The notes beneath the pieces are model-generated. The model was not told where the DNA came from, searched no databases, and worked only from the letters and a program-made list of their open reading frames with translations. The translations under genes and the position numbers were made by a program. A DNA stretch of 48,294 nucleotides from [Scytonema hofmanni] UTEX 2349 (GTDB taxonomy: Bacteria > Cyanobacteriota > Cyanobacteriia > Cyanobacteriales > Nostocaceae): contig NZ_ALWD01000003.1 of the NCBI RefSeq assembly GCF_000582685.1, positions 1 through 48,294 on the forward strand, in the 5' to 3' direction. Positions within the stretch are counted from its first letter, which is position 1. Each line of letters opens with the position of its first letter. This document shows positions 8,130-16,240 of the stretch, piece after piece.

Positions 8130-8957
8130 ATGAGTGAAGAAAACGTAATTTCGAGGACACTATTCCCTTGCACCTGTGCAAGCCTTACTGATGAATTACA
8201 GCAAATTGGACTAGCTCCAGGGATGACACTCTTGATACACTCTTCCTTGAGTTCACTGGGTTGGGTTTGTGGTGGTTCAATTGCTGTAGTTCAAGTTTTA
8301 ATGGATGTGCTTACTACTACAAGTACCTTAGTTATGCCCACTCACTCTGGTGATTATTCAGACCCATCTGAATGGGAAAATCCACCAGTACCTAGCGAAT
8401 GGTGGCAGACAATCCGAGATACTATGCCTGCTTTTGATGCGCGGTTAACTCCAACGCTGGGTATGGGCAAAATCCCTGAAAGCTTCCGCACTTATCCTGA
8501 TGTGTTACGGAGTAATCATCCTAGCACTTCCTTTGCCGCTTGGGGACAAAATGCACAAATGGTTATTAAAGATCACGCTTATGATGATTCCTTGGGTAAA
8601 GATTCTCCCTTAGCGCATCTTTATGATTTAGATGCTTGGGTACTGTTATTGGGGGTTGGCTATGACAGCAATACGTGCTTTCACCTAGCTGAATATCAAG
8701 TGAAAGGCGAAGAGCGAATTTTCAAAGGGGCACCTATTATGGAAGCAGGACAACGAGTTTGGAAAACTTATAAAGATATTGAGTTTGAGTCAGAAGATTT
8801 TGAAGAGATAGGAAACGCATTTGAACAAGCTGGTTATGTAAAAATCGGCAAGGTGGGTCAGGCACAAACCAAACTTTTTTCACTTAAATCTGCTGTAGAC
8901 TGGGCAGCGGCTTGGTTAAAGAATAAGCAAGATAATTCTGGAAAAAATGCTGACTAA
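8130..8957 (+). CDS. AAC(3)-family (Antibiotic_NAT) N-acetyltransferase
   Basis: The 275-residue length fits the aminoglycoside 3-N-acetyltransferase fold family. Characteristic blocks are LLIHSSLSSLGWVCGG (34-49, CoA-binding S-S-L), TLVMPTHSGDYSDPS (66-80, the M-P-T motif), FDARLTPTLGMGKIPESFR, RSNHPSTSFAAWG (H130, the conserved H-P) and LLLGVGYDSNTCFHLAEY (H185). Family members acetylate amine groups with acetyl-CoA; many act on aminoglycosides, and relatives in biosynthetic clusters act on their own products. Next to a peptide pathway with a group IV decarboxylase that would expose a primary amine, a self-resistance or tailoring acetylation is plausible. It may take the place of the MccE C-terminal acetyltransferase. 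A 58-base gap with a hairpin separates it from the upstream operon. Confidence 0.85.
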   Translation: MSEENVISRTLFPCTCASLTDELQQIGLAPGMTLLIHSSLSSLGWVCGGSIAVVQVLMDVLTTTSTLVMPTHSGDYSDPSEWENPPVPSEWWQTIRDTMPAFDARLTPTLGMGKIPESFRTYPDVLRSNHPSTSFAAWGQNAQMVIKDHAYDDSLGKDSPLAHLYDLDAWVLLLGVGYDSNTCFHLAEYQVKGEERIFKGAPIMEAGQRVWKTYKDIEFESEDFEEIGNAFEQAGYVKIGKVGQAQTKLFSLKSAVDWAAAWLKNKQDNSGKNAD

Positions 8958-9059
8958 ACTTGAATTTACATAGCTTCAAAATTTATTTTTTTAGTCCAGA
9001 TTAAAAATTTTGGGCAAAAATAGCTGTTGTAAATGCAAAAAATATCAAATTAAAAGATA

Positions 9060-10979
9060 ATGAGTAGAAAGAAACGCAATTATATAGCATTTTTGTTGAT
9101 AGTAATCATTACTATTATTACTATTAGCAGTCAATCATTTGCCAAGTTACCACCACTCATTCCGCGCCAAATTCTCTTTGATAACCCAGAACGTACAAAT
9201 CCGCATATTTCCCCAAATGATAAATACTTAAGTTACATAGCGCCAGATAAAAATAATGTTTTACAAATATGGTTACGTACACTAGAGCAGAAAGATGACT
9301 GGCAAGTAACAGCTAATAAAAAACATGATATTTACGATTATATGTGGACATACAATGGCAAACAATTAATTTACTTAGAAGATTTCGAGGGCGATGAGAA
9401 TTATCAACTGTATAGCGTTAATATTCAGTCCAAGGAGATACTGAATTTAACACCATTTAAAAATGTGAAAGCAAAAATCATTGCTCTTGACCGCAACTTC
9501 CCTAATGAAATTTTGGTGGGATTAAATCTTCAAGACTCGCGCAAACACGATATTTACCGTATTAACTTAGAAACAGGTCAATTGACTTTAGATGCAGAAA
9601 ATACCGTGAATAACCTTGAGTCAGTAGCAGACCCCAACTTCCAAATTCGTGCAACTACTACCTCTAAATCTGATGCTGGTGCTAGTTTGGCGATTAGAAA
9701 TACAATCAATCACCCCTGGAAAGAAATTCGTAGATGGGGACCTGACGATAATGGTAGTATAGTTGGCTTTTCCAAAGATGGTTACACTCTATACATAATA
9801 GCTAGTTATCATGCCAACACAAAACGTCTTTTGGCACTGAATTTGATAACAGGTAAAGAAACAGTTCTTGCACAAGACCCCCAATATGATGTTAGTGATG
9901 TGTTTATACATCCAGTGACACGGCAGATTCAAGCTGTTGCTTTTTACAGAGACAAATTGGAATGGCAGGTACTGGATAAAAGCATCGCCGACGATTTTCA
10001 GGCACTATCCAAAGTTGGTTCTGGTGAATTTCAAGTGATTGACTTAGATATTGCTGACAAAACTTGGTTAGTCTCATACAACACAGATGATGGCCCTACC
10101 ACTTACTATATATACAACCGCACAAGCAAAAAAAGTCAACTCCTTTTTAGTGATCAACCTAAACTAGAAGGGCTAACTTTGGCGCAAATGAAGCCGATTT
10201 CTTATAAATCCCGAGATGGCTTCACCATTCATGGCTATCTGACAACTCCACCAGGTATTCCTGCAAAAAATTTACCTACGGTGTTACTCGTACATGGTGG
10301 TCCTTGGACGCGAGACACTTGGGGTTACGACGGCACAGTACAGTGGCTAGCAAACCGTGGTTATGCTGTGCTACAAGTCAACTTCCGAGGGTCTACTGGT
10401 TACGGGAAAAAGTTTCTTAATGCTGGTAACCGTGAGTGGGGTGGTAAGATGCACGATGATTTGATTGACGGCACCAACTGGATTATCAAACAAGGTATCG
10501 CCAACCCAAAGAAGGTAGCTATCATGGGAGGCTCTTACGGTGGTTACGCGACTTTGGTAGGATTAACCTTTACTCCCAATATGTTTGCAGCAGGCGTAAG
10601 CATAGTTGGACCTAGCAATTTACTCACTCTATTACAGAGTCTCCCTGCTTACTGGGAGTCAGGACGAGCGATGTTCTCTCACCGTGTCGGGAACCCCAAC
10701 AAAGAACCCGAATTTCTTAAGTCCCGTTCTCCATTATTCTTTGTAGACCAAATCAAAGCGCCTTTACTAATTGCACAAGGTGCTAACGACCCACGGGTGA
10801 AACAAGCAGAAAGTGAACAGATTGTTACTGCGATGCGAAAAGCAAACAAATCGGTTAAATATATCCTCTATCCAGATGAAGGACACGGCTTTGAGCGCCC
10901 AGAAAACAGGTTACACTTCTTTGGCATTACAGAAGAATTCCTCGGCAAACACTTGGGTGGGCGTGTACAAAATAACTAA
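9060..10979 (+). CDS. Secreted S9-family prolyl oligopeptidase / acylaminoacyl peptidase
   Basis: The protein has 639 residues. An N-terminal signal peptide or anchor (residues about 6-28, a hydrophobic run after MSRKKRNY) points to export. Residues ~40-370 form the beta-propeller (ISPNDKYLSYIAPD and similar blades). The C-terminal alpha/beta-hydrolase has the oxyanion region LLVHGGPWTRD and the catalytic triad Ser492 in GGSYGGY, Asp577 in GANDPRV and His609 in DEGHGFERP. S9 enzymes cleave short peptides, usually after Pro or release N-blocked residues. Located between an acetyltransferase and a methyltransferase at the end of the biosynthetic cluster, it could process or destroy the cluster's peptide in the periplasm. 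A housekeeping role is also possible. Confidence 0.88.
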   Translation: MSRKKRNYIAFLLIVIITIITISSQSFAKLPPLIPRQILFDNPERTNPHISPNDKYLSYIAPDKNNVLQIWLRTLEQKDDWQVTANKKHDIYDYMWTYNGKQLIYLEDFEGDENYQLYSVNIQSKEILNLTPFKNVKAKIIALDRNFPNEILVGLNLQDSRKHDIYRINLETGQLTLDAENTVNNLESVADPNFQIRATTTSKSDAGASLAIRNTINHPWKEIRRWGPDDNGSIVGFSKDGYTLYIIASYHANTKRLLALNLITGKETVLAQDPQYDVSDVFIHPVTRQIQAVAFYRDKLEWQVLDKSIADDFQALSKVGSGEFQVIDLDIADKTWLVSYNTDDGPTTYYIYNRTSKKSQLLFSDQPKLEGLTLAQMKPISYKSRDGFTIHGYLTTPPGIPAKNLPTVLLVHGGPWTRDTWGYDGTVQWLANRGYAVLQVNFRGSTGYGKKFLNAGNREWGGKMHDDLIDGTNWIIKQGIANPKKVAIMGGSYGGYATLVGLTFTPNMFAAGVSIVGPSNLLTLLQSLPAYWESGRAMFSHRVGNPNKEPEFLKSRSPLFFVDQIKAPLLIAQGANDPRVKQAESEQIVTAMRKANKSVKYILYPDEGHGFERPENRLHFFGITEEFLGKHLGGRVQNN

Positions 10980-11091
10980 TCCATTCCTGGTGAGGCACAT
11001 ATAGATTTTCACCTCCTCATCACTTTACTCATTCAAAAATCACTACGTGAATCTGCAAACAAACTAGTAATTGATAATTTTGCTAAATCTT

Positions 11092-11895
11092 ATGACAACA
11101 AAAATACATAACAATTTTTTACCACCAGGTTCCTACCAATACTCCCAATATGAGGAATTAGGTAATGTTAGGGATAGAATTGCTCAAGACCTGAAGTACA
11201 AAGCAGGCTCACAAGTTCTAGATGTTGGAACAGGAAACGGTTTGTTTACATTCGCACTCGCACGCGCCGTCCCAAACGTACAGATTCTGGGCTTGGACAT
11301 TGTTAAGGGAACTGTGCGCGATGCTGTGAGGCGGTCAATAGCAAATAATTTGGCTGATACTTGTAAGTTCGCTTGTAATAATTTTCTCCGTGTTCGCCTT
11401 CCTGAAAATTACTTCGATACTATTACCTTTTTTCTAAGCTTAAGCGATTTATTGCGCTGGACAACATTAGAAGAAATACTCCAAAGAGTTTCAGTTTTAC
11501 TTAATGATTCCGGAAAATTAGTAATTTGTGAGGGATTCCCTGAAGATGCTGAGAATGACCAACAATTACTTGGATTTGCTTTGAATGATGCACTGGGTTA
11601 CCGTAATTGTTCCAAGCATAAGATTATTACCGCTCTCGAGGATATGGGAATGGCTGTTGATTCAATTTCCACATATCATACTGGTCGCCCATCGCTAAAC
11701 TCTTTTGGTGTTCAAGATTTTATTAAAGATGAATGTTTCTTTTGCACGCTTGATGGTTCTTTTGTACCTCCTTGGGAAGAAATTTGGCAAGAATTTGAAC
11801 CATTTGTAAATAGCCTTGGCAGCATAGAAATAGATGCACAAATTTCTGTAATTGTAGCTAGTAACTCACGATTCGCCCATTTAAAATCGAATTAG
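11092..11895 (+). CDS. SAM-dependent class I methyltransferase
   Basis: The protein has 267 residues from the ATG at 11092; an upstream in-frame TTG at 11071 adds seven residues without better support. Motif I is VLDVGTGNGLF (43-53), the motif II acidic residue is in LGLDIVKG, and later FDTITFFLSLSDLL and LLNDSGKLVICEGFP match motifs IV and V of Rossmann methyltransferases. The C-terminal ~100 residues are unrecognised and include CSKHK and ECFFCTLDGSF. It closes the plus-strand cluster about 110 bases after the peptidase. In microcin C, MccD has this fold and donates a 3-amino-3-carboxypropyl group from SAM that MccE then decarboxylates. With a group IV decarboxylase here that is an attractive parallel, but ordinary methylation is equally possible. 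Confidence 0.8.
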   Translation: MTTKIHNNFLPPGSYQYSQYEELGNVRDRIAQDLKYKAGSQVLDVGTGNGLFTFALARAVPNVQILGLDIVKGTVRDAVRRSIANNLADTCKFACNNFLRVRLPENYFDTITFFLSLSDLLRWTTLEEILQRVSVLLNDSGKLVICEGFPEDAENDQQLLGFALNDALGYRNCSKHKIITALEDMGMAVDSISTYHTGRPSLNSFGVQDFIKDECFFCTLDGSFVPPWEEIWQEFEPFVNSLGSIEIDAQISVIVASNSRFAHLKSN

Positions 11896-12053
11896 AAAAA
11901 AGCTGAACGATTTAATCAGAGTTTTCGACTCTGCTAAAAATGTACTCGTAGTTTTTTGCCAAAATTATGAGATTGCTACTCTCCGAGAAGCCGCTAGCGC
12001 GTCTACCTTACGTCACAATGACGCGCTTTGATAGTTTTCAGAGATGTCTCTTG

Positions 12054-12206
12054 TTAAATCAAATCATCAAGCTGCCTAGTCAAAGCACCCTGCAAATCAA
12101 CACGGTTATCATCACAAATATCTGAAAAACCCATTTTATGATATATATCTCTAATAGCTAAACTCTTTATACAGTAATAATTATAGCTGTTTATAAATAC
12201 TGGAGT
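12054..12206 (-). pseudogene. Fragment of an unidentified coding sequence
   Basis: The minus strand is open from 12206 to a TAA at 12054-12056 and reads like protein (SLAIRDIYHKMGFSD and onward, ending TRQLDDLI). There is no upstream start before a stop at about 12207. The only ATG gives 27 residues. The composition suggests the C-terminal remnant of a lost gene rather than a functional small gene. I do not recognise the family. Confidence 0.35.
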
Positions 12207-12336
12207 TTAGACTAAAAGCGATATGAGAGAACGCAAACCAAATGGAATTAGAGGTTAAAAATATTATCTTGTCAGCCTCAAAGCATCCGCAAGCTTGAAC
12301 AATTATTGCGTAGTATGTTTGTTGATAAAATAATAC

Positions 12337-12419
12337 AATAATGATAATCATTAAAAGGGTGGGAGAGAAACGAGCCTCGCTCGTTTCTCTCCCACCCCCC
12401 CCATTCGATTATCATTATT
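12337..12419. repeat. Nested perfect palindrome (19-bp stem) with flanking inverted repeat
   Basis: GGGTGGGAGAGAAACGAGC at 12357-12375 pairs perfectly with 12379-12397 across a three-base loop. Outside this, AATAATGATAATC at 12337-12349 is the exact reverse complement of 12407-12419. The two nested inverted repeats form an 83-bp element that could be a small non-autonomous mobile element, a strong bidirectional terminator, or both. It sits between gene debris and a transposase fragment. Confidence 0.8.
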
Positions 12420-12512
12420 AGATAATGAGCAAGAAAAAAGGGGTGTCTGATTGAATACAGTCCCCTTTTTGGTAGAAGGTGAGAAAAGAACTACCATTAC
12501 TCACCTACCAAC

Positions 12513-12735
12513 ATGAAAAATGCCAGACTTGAAGAGTTTCGTCAAGTAGCCTACAAATATTTAGGTAGAGCCAAAGACGCAACTTTTGAATTAACAGATG
12601 CCATATTGCTGACCCGCAATGTTTATTCTTTAGCAGACTTATCCTTATCACCAATATTCAGACGCAAGTGGCCAAGCATCTATGAAGCCTTACAAGATAG
12701 CAGACCACAGAGACAGAAATTGATGCAGCTATATA
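12513..12735 (+). pseudogene. Truncated transposase (N-terminal ~74 residues), cut by IS630 insertion
   Basis: The frame begins MKNARLEEFRQVAYKYLGRA and continues ATFELTDAILLTRNVYSLADLSLSPIFRRKWPSIYEALQD, which I recognise as the N-terminus of a transposase family common in cyanobacteria and other bacteria (family numbers from memory, so not certain). The reading stops being transposase at LMQLY, exactly where the IS630 element begins at 12736. No continuation is found after the IS630 right end at 13752, so the target element was already broken or later deleted. It is not expected to be functional. Confidence 0.7.
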
Positions 12736-12750
12736 CAGCATTTCCGGCTG

Positions 12751-13393
12751 CTATGAGGTACAGTAGCAGCAATTAGCAAACCAGTTTCTTAAATGTTGAG
12801 GATTTACTAAGTCAAGTGCAATTGAAATGATTTGGTCTACCATTTTTGTTGTGGTCGGTGAAAACATCCGCAAGAATGATTTAAGTTGTGACCACCATAA
12901 CTCAATTGGGTTGAAATCTGGTGAGTATGGTGATAAACATATAACTGAAGCACCAACAGCTTCAATCATAGGCACAATTGAATCTAGTTTATGCGCGGAT
13001 AAATTATCCATCACGACCACTGCTCCTGACCATAACTCTGGCACTAAAAACTTCAAGGGCAAATACTTCAAATGCTTTGCCATCCATTGAGTTATTCATT
13101 GTCATTAATGCCACTACTTTTTTAATACTGATGGCTCCAATTACCGTAACCTTTGAACCTCGATAAAAGGGGTTGAGAGAGTAAGCTCTTGTTCCCATTT
13201 GTGAACGGGCATGAGTTCTTGTTAAACCAAGTAGAACGCCAGTTTCGTCCAAAAATACTAAATTTTCTGGCTCTATATTTTTGACCTTTTCCCAATAATC
13301 TAATCTTAAATTCAGGACTCTCTCCGTCCCTGCTTGGGTACTCCGCTTTGTTTTTTTTTCCGATTTAATCCTAATTTCTGTAACGCACGACAC
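12751..13393 (-). pseudogene. IS630 transposase orfB (DDE domain), broken by a frameshift
   Basis: The catalytic half lies in two frames. The first (13004-13393) holds NLVFLDETGV with the first Asp of the DDE triad and ends soon after GKAFEVFALEVF. The second (12751-13083) holds VVVMDNLSAHK (second Asp) and SPYSPDFNPIELWWSQLK (third acidic residue). The two parts join smoothly as ALEVF-LVPELW if one T is added to the T5 run at 13045-13050 (A-run on the plus strand). This looks like a single-base deletion that inactivated the enzyme, or less likely a second slippery site. The end of the gene runs into the left inverted repeat. Confidence 0.8.
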
Positions 13394-13698
13394 ATTGCAC
13401 TTCGACCTACGAAATTGCCAGTCTTGTCTGCAAATAATTCACATAACTCTATCAATGTTGCATCTGGATGTACTGCAACTAATTCTCTTAACTCTATGTC
13501 AGCATTTGTCAAATGACTAAATTGTGGTTTTCCTCGCCGCTTGGATTGTAAATTTCCGTCAAGCTTTTGTTGTTTTACAAGCTTCTGCACTAAACTCTTT
13601 GTAACGGAAAATATGTTAGCTACTTTCCTGATTGAGATGTTTTTCTCAATATGTGCCGCAACTATTTTTTCTCGAAGATCGACAGAGTATGACTTCAT
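13312..13698 (-). CDS. IS630 transposase orfA (HTH domain)
   Basis: This 128-residue N-terminal part of an IS630 transposase starts MKSYSVDLREKIVAAHIEKN. Two helix-turn-helix units are visible: SIRKVANIFSVTKSLVQKLV (about 22-41) and, later, AMCRALQKLGLNRKKK. It binds the terminal inverted repeats. A run of nine A residues (T at 13351-13359 on the plus strand) lies near its end, where the frame of orfB overlaps. IS630 elements use such runs for -1 frameshifting to make the full OrfAB enzyme, so this is probably the 5' half of a programmed fusion. Confidence 0.88.
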   Translation of the reverse strand: MKSYSVDLREKIVAAHIEKNISIRKVANIFSVTKSLVQKLVKQQKLDGNLQSKRRGKPQFSHLTNADIELRELVAVHPDATLIELCELFADKTGNFVGRSAMCRALQKLGLNRKKKQSGVPKQGRRES

Positions 13699-13797
13699 GT
13701 AAAAGTATTTATATCTTAAATTAAGTGTACCTCATAACAGACGGAAGTGCTGTATACCGAGTTGCGTTCAATCTCCACAATTGAACGCAATTTGGTA

Positions 13798-13965
13798 TTA
13801 GTCTTCTTTACGAACACCTTTAAAAGGTTCTCCGTTTTGCTTCACGTCCATAAACCGTCCGGTTTCAGCATCACGCTTCACCCATTGTTCGGTCACAGGG
13901 TTGTAAGTTTGGCTGCGTTTGTCCACAGCACCACGGCGATAACCGTTACCTGTATTCTTTGCCAT
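13798..13965 (-). CDS. Small conserved basic protein (55 residues)
   Basis: The ATG at 13965-13963 is preceded by a strong GGAGG ribosome-binding site eight bases upstream, and the frame ends TAA at 13798. The protein reads MAKNTGNGYRRGAVDKRSQT, then YNPVTEQWVKRDAETGRFMD, VKQNGEPFKGVRKED. It resembles a widespread family of ~55-residue basic proteins of unknown function with the same 'RRGAV..RSQ.YNP.T..WVKRD..TGRFMDVK' pattern. It is divergent from the XRE-ImmA gene (start 14081) with about 115 bases between. Its stop lies about 45 bases beyond the IS630 right end. No function is claimed. Confidence 0.8.
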   Translation of the reverse strand: MAKNTGNGYRRGAVDKRSQTYNPVTEQWVKRDAETGRFMDVKQNGEPFKGVRKED

Positions 13966-14080
13966 ATCTTTATCACCTCCTTCAGACTGATGTAAAACTG
14001 CTTTGACATTTTATATTATAATTAGAGAAAATAGTATCAACAACTTTGACACCTATAGCGATCGCTCTCAAGAATCAGCC

Positions 14081-15184
14081 ATGAAAGAGATCATTGCTGC
14101 GAACCTGATCCGCTACCGTAAAAGTCTAGGCTTGTCTCAAGAGCAACTTGCAGAACAAGCCGGGGTAACTCGCCAGAGCATCAATAACTACGAGAACGCC
14201 AAAACTTTACCAGACAGCAAAATCCTTTCTGCTCTGGCGAATGCTTTGGGCATTACACTCGATGACTTGCTACGCTCACTTGGTGAAGGACTACCCAACT
14301 TCCGGTTCCGCGCTCATGTTTCCTTTGACAAAAATGCCCAGTTTGCGGCCCAAGTGCTACGAATGCTGCAAACTTATAATGCCCTAGAACAAGCCGTTGG
14401 CTTACCAACCTACACCCCAGAAAGTACACCTTGCCATCAAGTAGAAGGCAACGAAAAGCACATTCAGACAATAGCTGCTTTGTTTCGCCATCGCCTGGGC
14501 TTGGGAGATGCTCCCATTGCCAACCTGTTTCAGTCTGTAGAAGAAATCGGTTTAAAAGTTTTACGCTCCTCCATTCCCATTAAAGGTTTCTTTGGTCTGA
14601 GTGCTTGTAGTGATATTGAAGGTGCTTTTGTTTTGGTAAATACCCATAACATCACCATTGAACGTCAATTGTTTACCCTTGCACATGAGATTGGACACCT
14701 AATCTTTCACCGTGTAGAGTATCAAGACACTTTAATTGAGGAGGGAACTAAAGAAGAAGAAAAAGCACGAGAAAAGGTGGCTGATTACTTTGCTAGTCAT
14801 CTACTTGTGCCTCAAGCTGAATTTGAGCGGATGTACGCACTTACCCAAGATATTGTCAAACTGAAACGGCATTTTCGGGTGAGTTACCTAGTCGTCTTGA
14901 ATCGTTTAGCAGAAATGAAAATCATTGATTTTGCTAAAGAGAAAGCCAAAATATGTGCTATTTATAAAAAGCAGCATGATGGTGCATCTTTGCAAAACTC
15001 AATGGAATTACCACCAGCACTGGCTGCGGAGGATTATCCAGAAAATGAACGTTATGAATTTCTAATTTGGCAGTCCTTAAAATTGGGCAAGATTTCAGAG
15101 ATGAAAGCAGCAGAACTTCTCAACTTAACTGTTGAAAAACTGCGGGTGCGTCGTCAAGAAAATGAGGTTTATGCAGTCGCTTAA
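14081..15184 (+). CDS. XRE-ImmA/IrrE regulator-metalloprotease (antitoxin-like)
   Basis: The protein has 367 residues from the ATG at 14081 (MKEIIAANLIRYRKSLG); the frame is open for 26 more codons upstream but without a good start. Residues 4-65 form a Cro/CI HTH (LSQEQLAEQAGVTRQSINNYENAK). The COG2856 domain carries the zinc-protease motif L-A-H-E-I-G-H at 200-206 (H202, E203, H206). Related proteins (ImmA, IrrE) cleave a repressor on stress. XRE-COG2856 fusions beside PIN-domain genes have been predicted as toxin-antitoxin or stress modules. The stop overlaps the start of the PIN gene by 14 bases, so the two are translationally coupled. Confidence 0.88.
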   Translation: MKEIIAANLIRYRKSLGLSQEQLAEQAGVTRQSINNYENAKTLPDSKILSALANALGITLDDLLRSLGEGLPNFRFRAHVSFDKNAQFAAQVLRMLQTYNALEQAVGLPTYTPESTPCHQVEGNEKHIQTIAALFRHRLGLGDAPIANLFQSVEEIGLKVLRSSIPIKGFFGLSACSDIEGAFVLVNTHNITIERQLFTLAHEIGHLIFHRVEYQDTLIEEGTKEEEKAREKVADYFASHLLVPQAEFERMYALTQDIVKLKRHFRVSYLVVLNRLAEMKIIDFAKEKAKICAIYKKQHDGASLQNSMELPPALAAEDYPENERYEFLIWQSLKLGKISEMKAAELLNLTVEKLRVRRQENEVYAVA

Positions 15185-15686
15185 CGGAACAATTCTTGAC
15201 GCAACAGCACTCATTGATTTTCATTGGCTGAACGAGTGGGGGTGGCTACAACAGCACTACAGCCCGTTGTACATTGCCCAGGAAGTTCTAGACTCAGATC
15301 AACTGGAACCTCCAACTCGCCAAGCTGCTAACCAATACTTAACACCTCTGGCTCTTTCCACAGAAGAGATGTTTGCTAGTTTTCTAGAATTTAGCGTTAG
15401 AGCGCCCCTTTTGAGTGTCGCGGATCGATCTACAATTGCCATTGCCCGTCATCAATTGCTGATTTGTGCTAGTGATGATGGGCTAGTTGTTGAAACCTGC
15501 AAGGCATACGGTGTTACCTACACCAGAACACTGCGATTATTGACTGAGATGGTAGAGACAGCACACAAAACAGTGATAGAGGTGACGGCAATGGCTGATT
15601 CATTAATCAAGGAGCGGGGTAAACACATTTCTCCCAAAGTTTTGACAGATTGGACAACAAGTTTACAAAAGTATGGCACTAGCTAA
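15171..15686 (+). CDS. PIN-domain-like putative RNase (toxin partner)
   Basis: The protein has 171 residues from the ATG at 15171, chosen because the PIN fold begins at once with GTILDATALIDF (Asp10). Other acidic residues typical of the metal site are visible: Glu38 in AQEVL, Asp85 in VADRSTIAIA and Asp102/103 in CASDDGLVVETCKAYGV. PIN proteins are metal-dependent RNases and the toxins of VapBC systems. Its gene overlaps the upstream XRE-ImmA gene, which would be the antitoxin or regulator. A plasmid-addiction role is the likeliest, but no activity can be proved from sequence. Confidence 0.75.
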   Translation: MQSLNGTILDATALIDFHWLNEWGWLQQHYSPLYIAQEVLDSDQLEPPTRQAANQYLTPLALSTEEMFASFLEFSVRAPLLSVADRSTIAIARHQLLICASDDGLVVETCKAYGVTYTRTLRLLTEMVETAHKTVIEVTAMADSLIKERGKHISPKVLTDWTTSLQKYGTS

Positions 15687-15724
15687 AAAATAAAATGTGG
15701 TTAAACTAAGTGCTTTAGATGTTA

Positions 15725-16240
15725 TCATCGTCTTCTTTTGGTCAAGATGCTAGGAGGAGTGCCATATAGCAATTCGCCATTCTCGACGACATACTTTAAG
15801 GGAATTTTTGGGTTGTTAATGTCCTTCTGTCCATCGGTGTGCCACTTGGTTTCCCAAAGAGTATAAAACGGTTCTAAGTTTGCCGGCTTGAGACGATAAA
15901 TTGCTTGTATTTCAATATTTTTATAAATGGCAAAAATCCAATCTACCTGGCGATATTTGTTAATGATAATAGGGTTCATGTGGTGGTGGGTTGAGAACCC
16001 TTTTGTGAGTTCAATATTGATTGATTTTAATTCGTATTCATTTCCATCTAGATCGATGGCGTCGTTCCCCTCTCGCCCCGGAAGAACGGTCAAACCAAGT
16101 ATCAGCAGAACTTGCAGTAGTTTGCCACCATTATCTTGAAAAATGTCGTTTATACCGTGCTTCGATGCTAATTGTTGGTACTGCTGTATGGCAGGAAACA
16201 GTAACTCCAGCGTTTCTAGATCAGGATGTGGTTTTAGCAC
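15725..16240 (-). CDS. PvuII-type restriction endonuclease (predicted CAGCTG)
   Basis: The 171-residue protein aligns by eye almost end to end with R.PvuII: HGINDIFQDNGGKLLQVLLI, then LGLTVLPGREGNDA, YELKSINI and LTKGFSTHHHMNP are near-identical blocks. The catalytic residues of PvuII (Asp58, Glu68, Lys70) appear here with a shift of two, at Asp60, Glu70 and Lys72 in GND...YELK, and the recognition His pair is kept in STHHHMNP. It should cut CAGCTG as a dimer. The gene is on the minus strand and overlaps the controller gene by seven bases, as in the PvuII operon. A 14-residue basic tail (PPSILTKRRR) extends past the PvuII end. Recognition specificity is inferred from homology. Confidence 0.93.
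   Translation of the reverse strand: MLKPHPDLETLELLFPAIQQYQQLASKHGINDIFQDNGGKLLQVLLILGLTVLPGREGNDAIDLDGNEYELKSINIELTKGFSTHHHMNPIIINKYRQVDWIFAIYKNIEIQAIYRLKPANLEPFYTLWETKWHTDGQKDINNPKIPLKYVVENGELLYGTPPSILTKRRR

Larger units (their letters stand above)
12736..13752 (-). mobile_element. IS630-family insertion sequence, 1017 bp, with TA duplication
   Basis: The terminal inverted repeats are 26 bp (12736-12761 and 13727-13752), beginning CAGCA and ending GAGGTAC, and match at 23 of 26 positions. TA dinucleotides flank both ends (12734-12735 and 13753-13754), the target-site duplication expected of IS630/Tc1-mariner elements. The minus strand encodes an orfA and a frameshifted orfB with DDE motifs. 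The element is inserted in a transposase fragment. A break in orfB suggests that this copy is inactive. Confidence 0.92.

Noticed and set aside
9060..10979. Reading the S9 peptidase as the dedicated leader protease of the cluster
   Set aside because: It has its own export signal, so it would act outside the cytosol, and the family is common outside such clusters; kept only as a possibility.
12827..13166. Plus-strand frames inside the IS630 element
   Set aside because: They are the complement of the transposase orfB with no family of their own.
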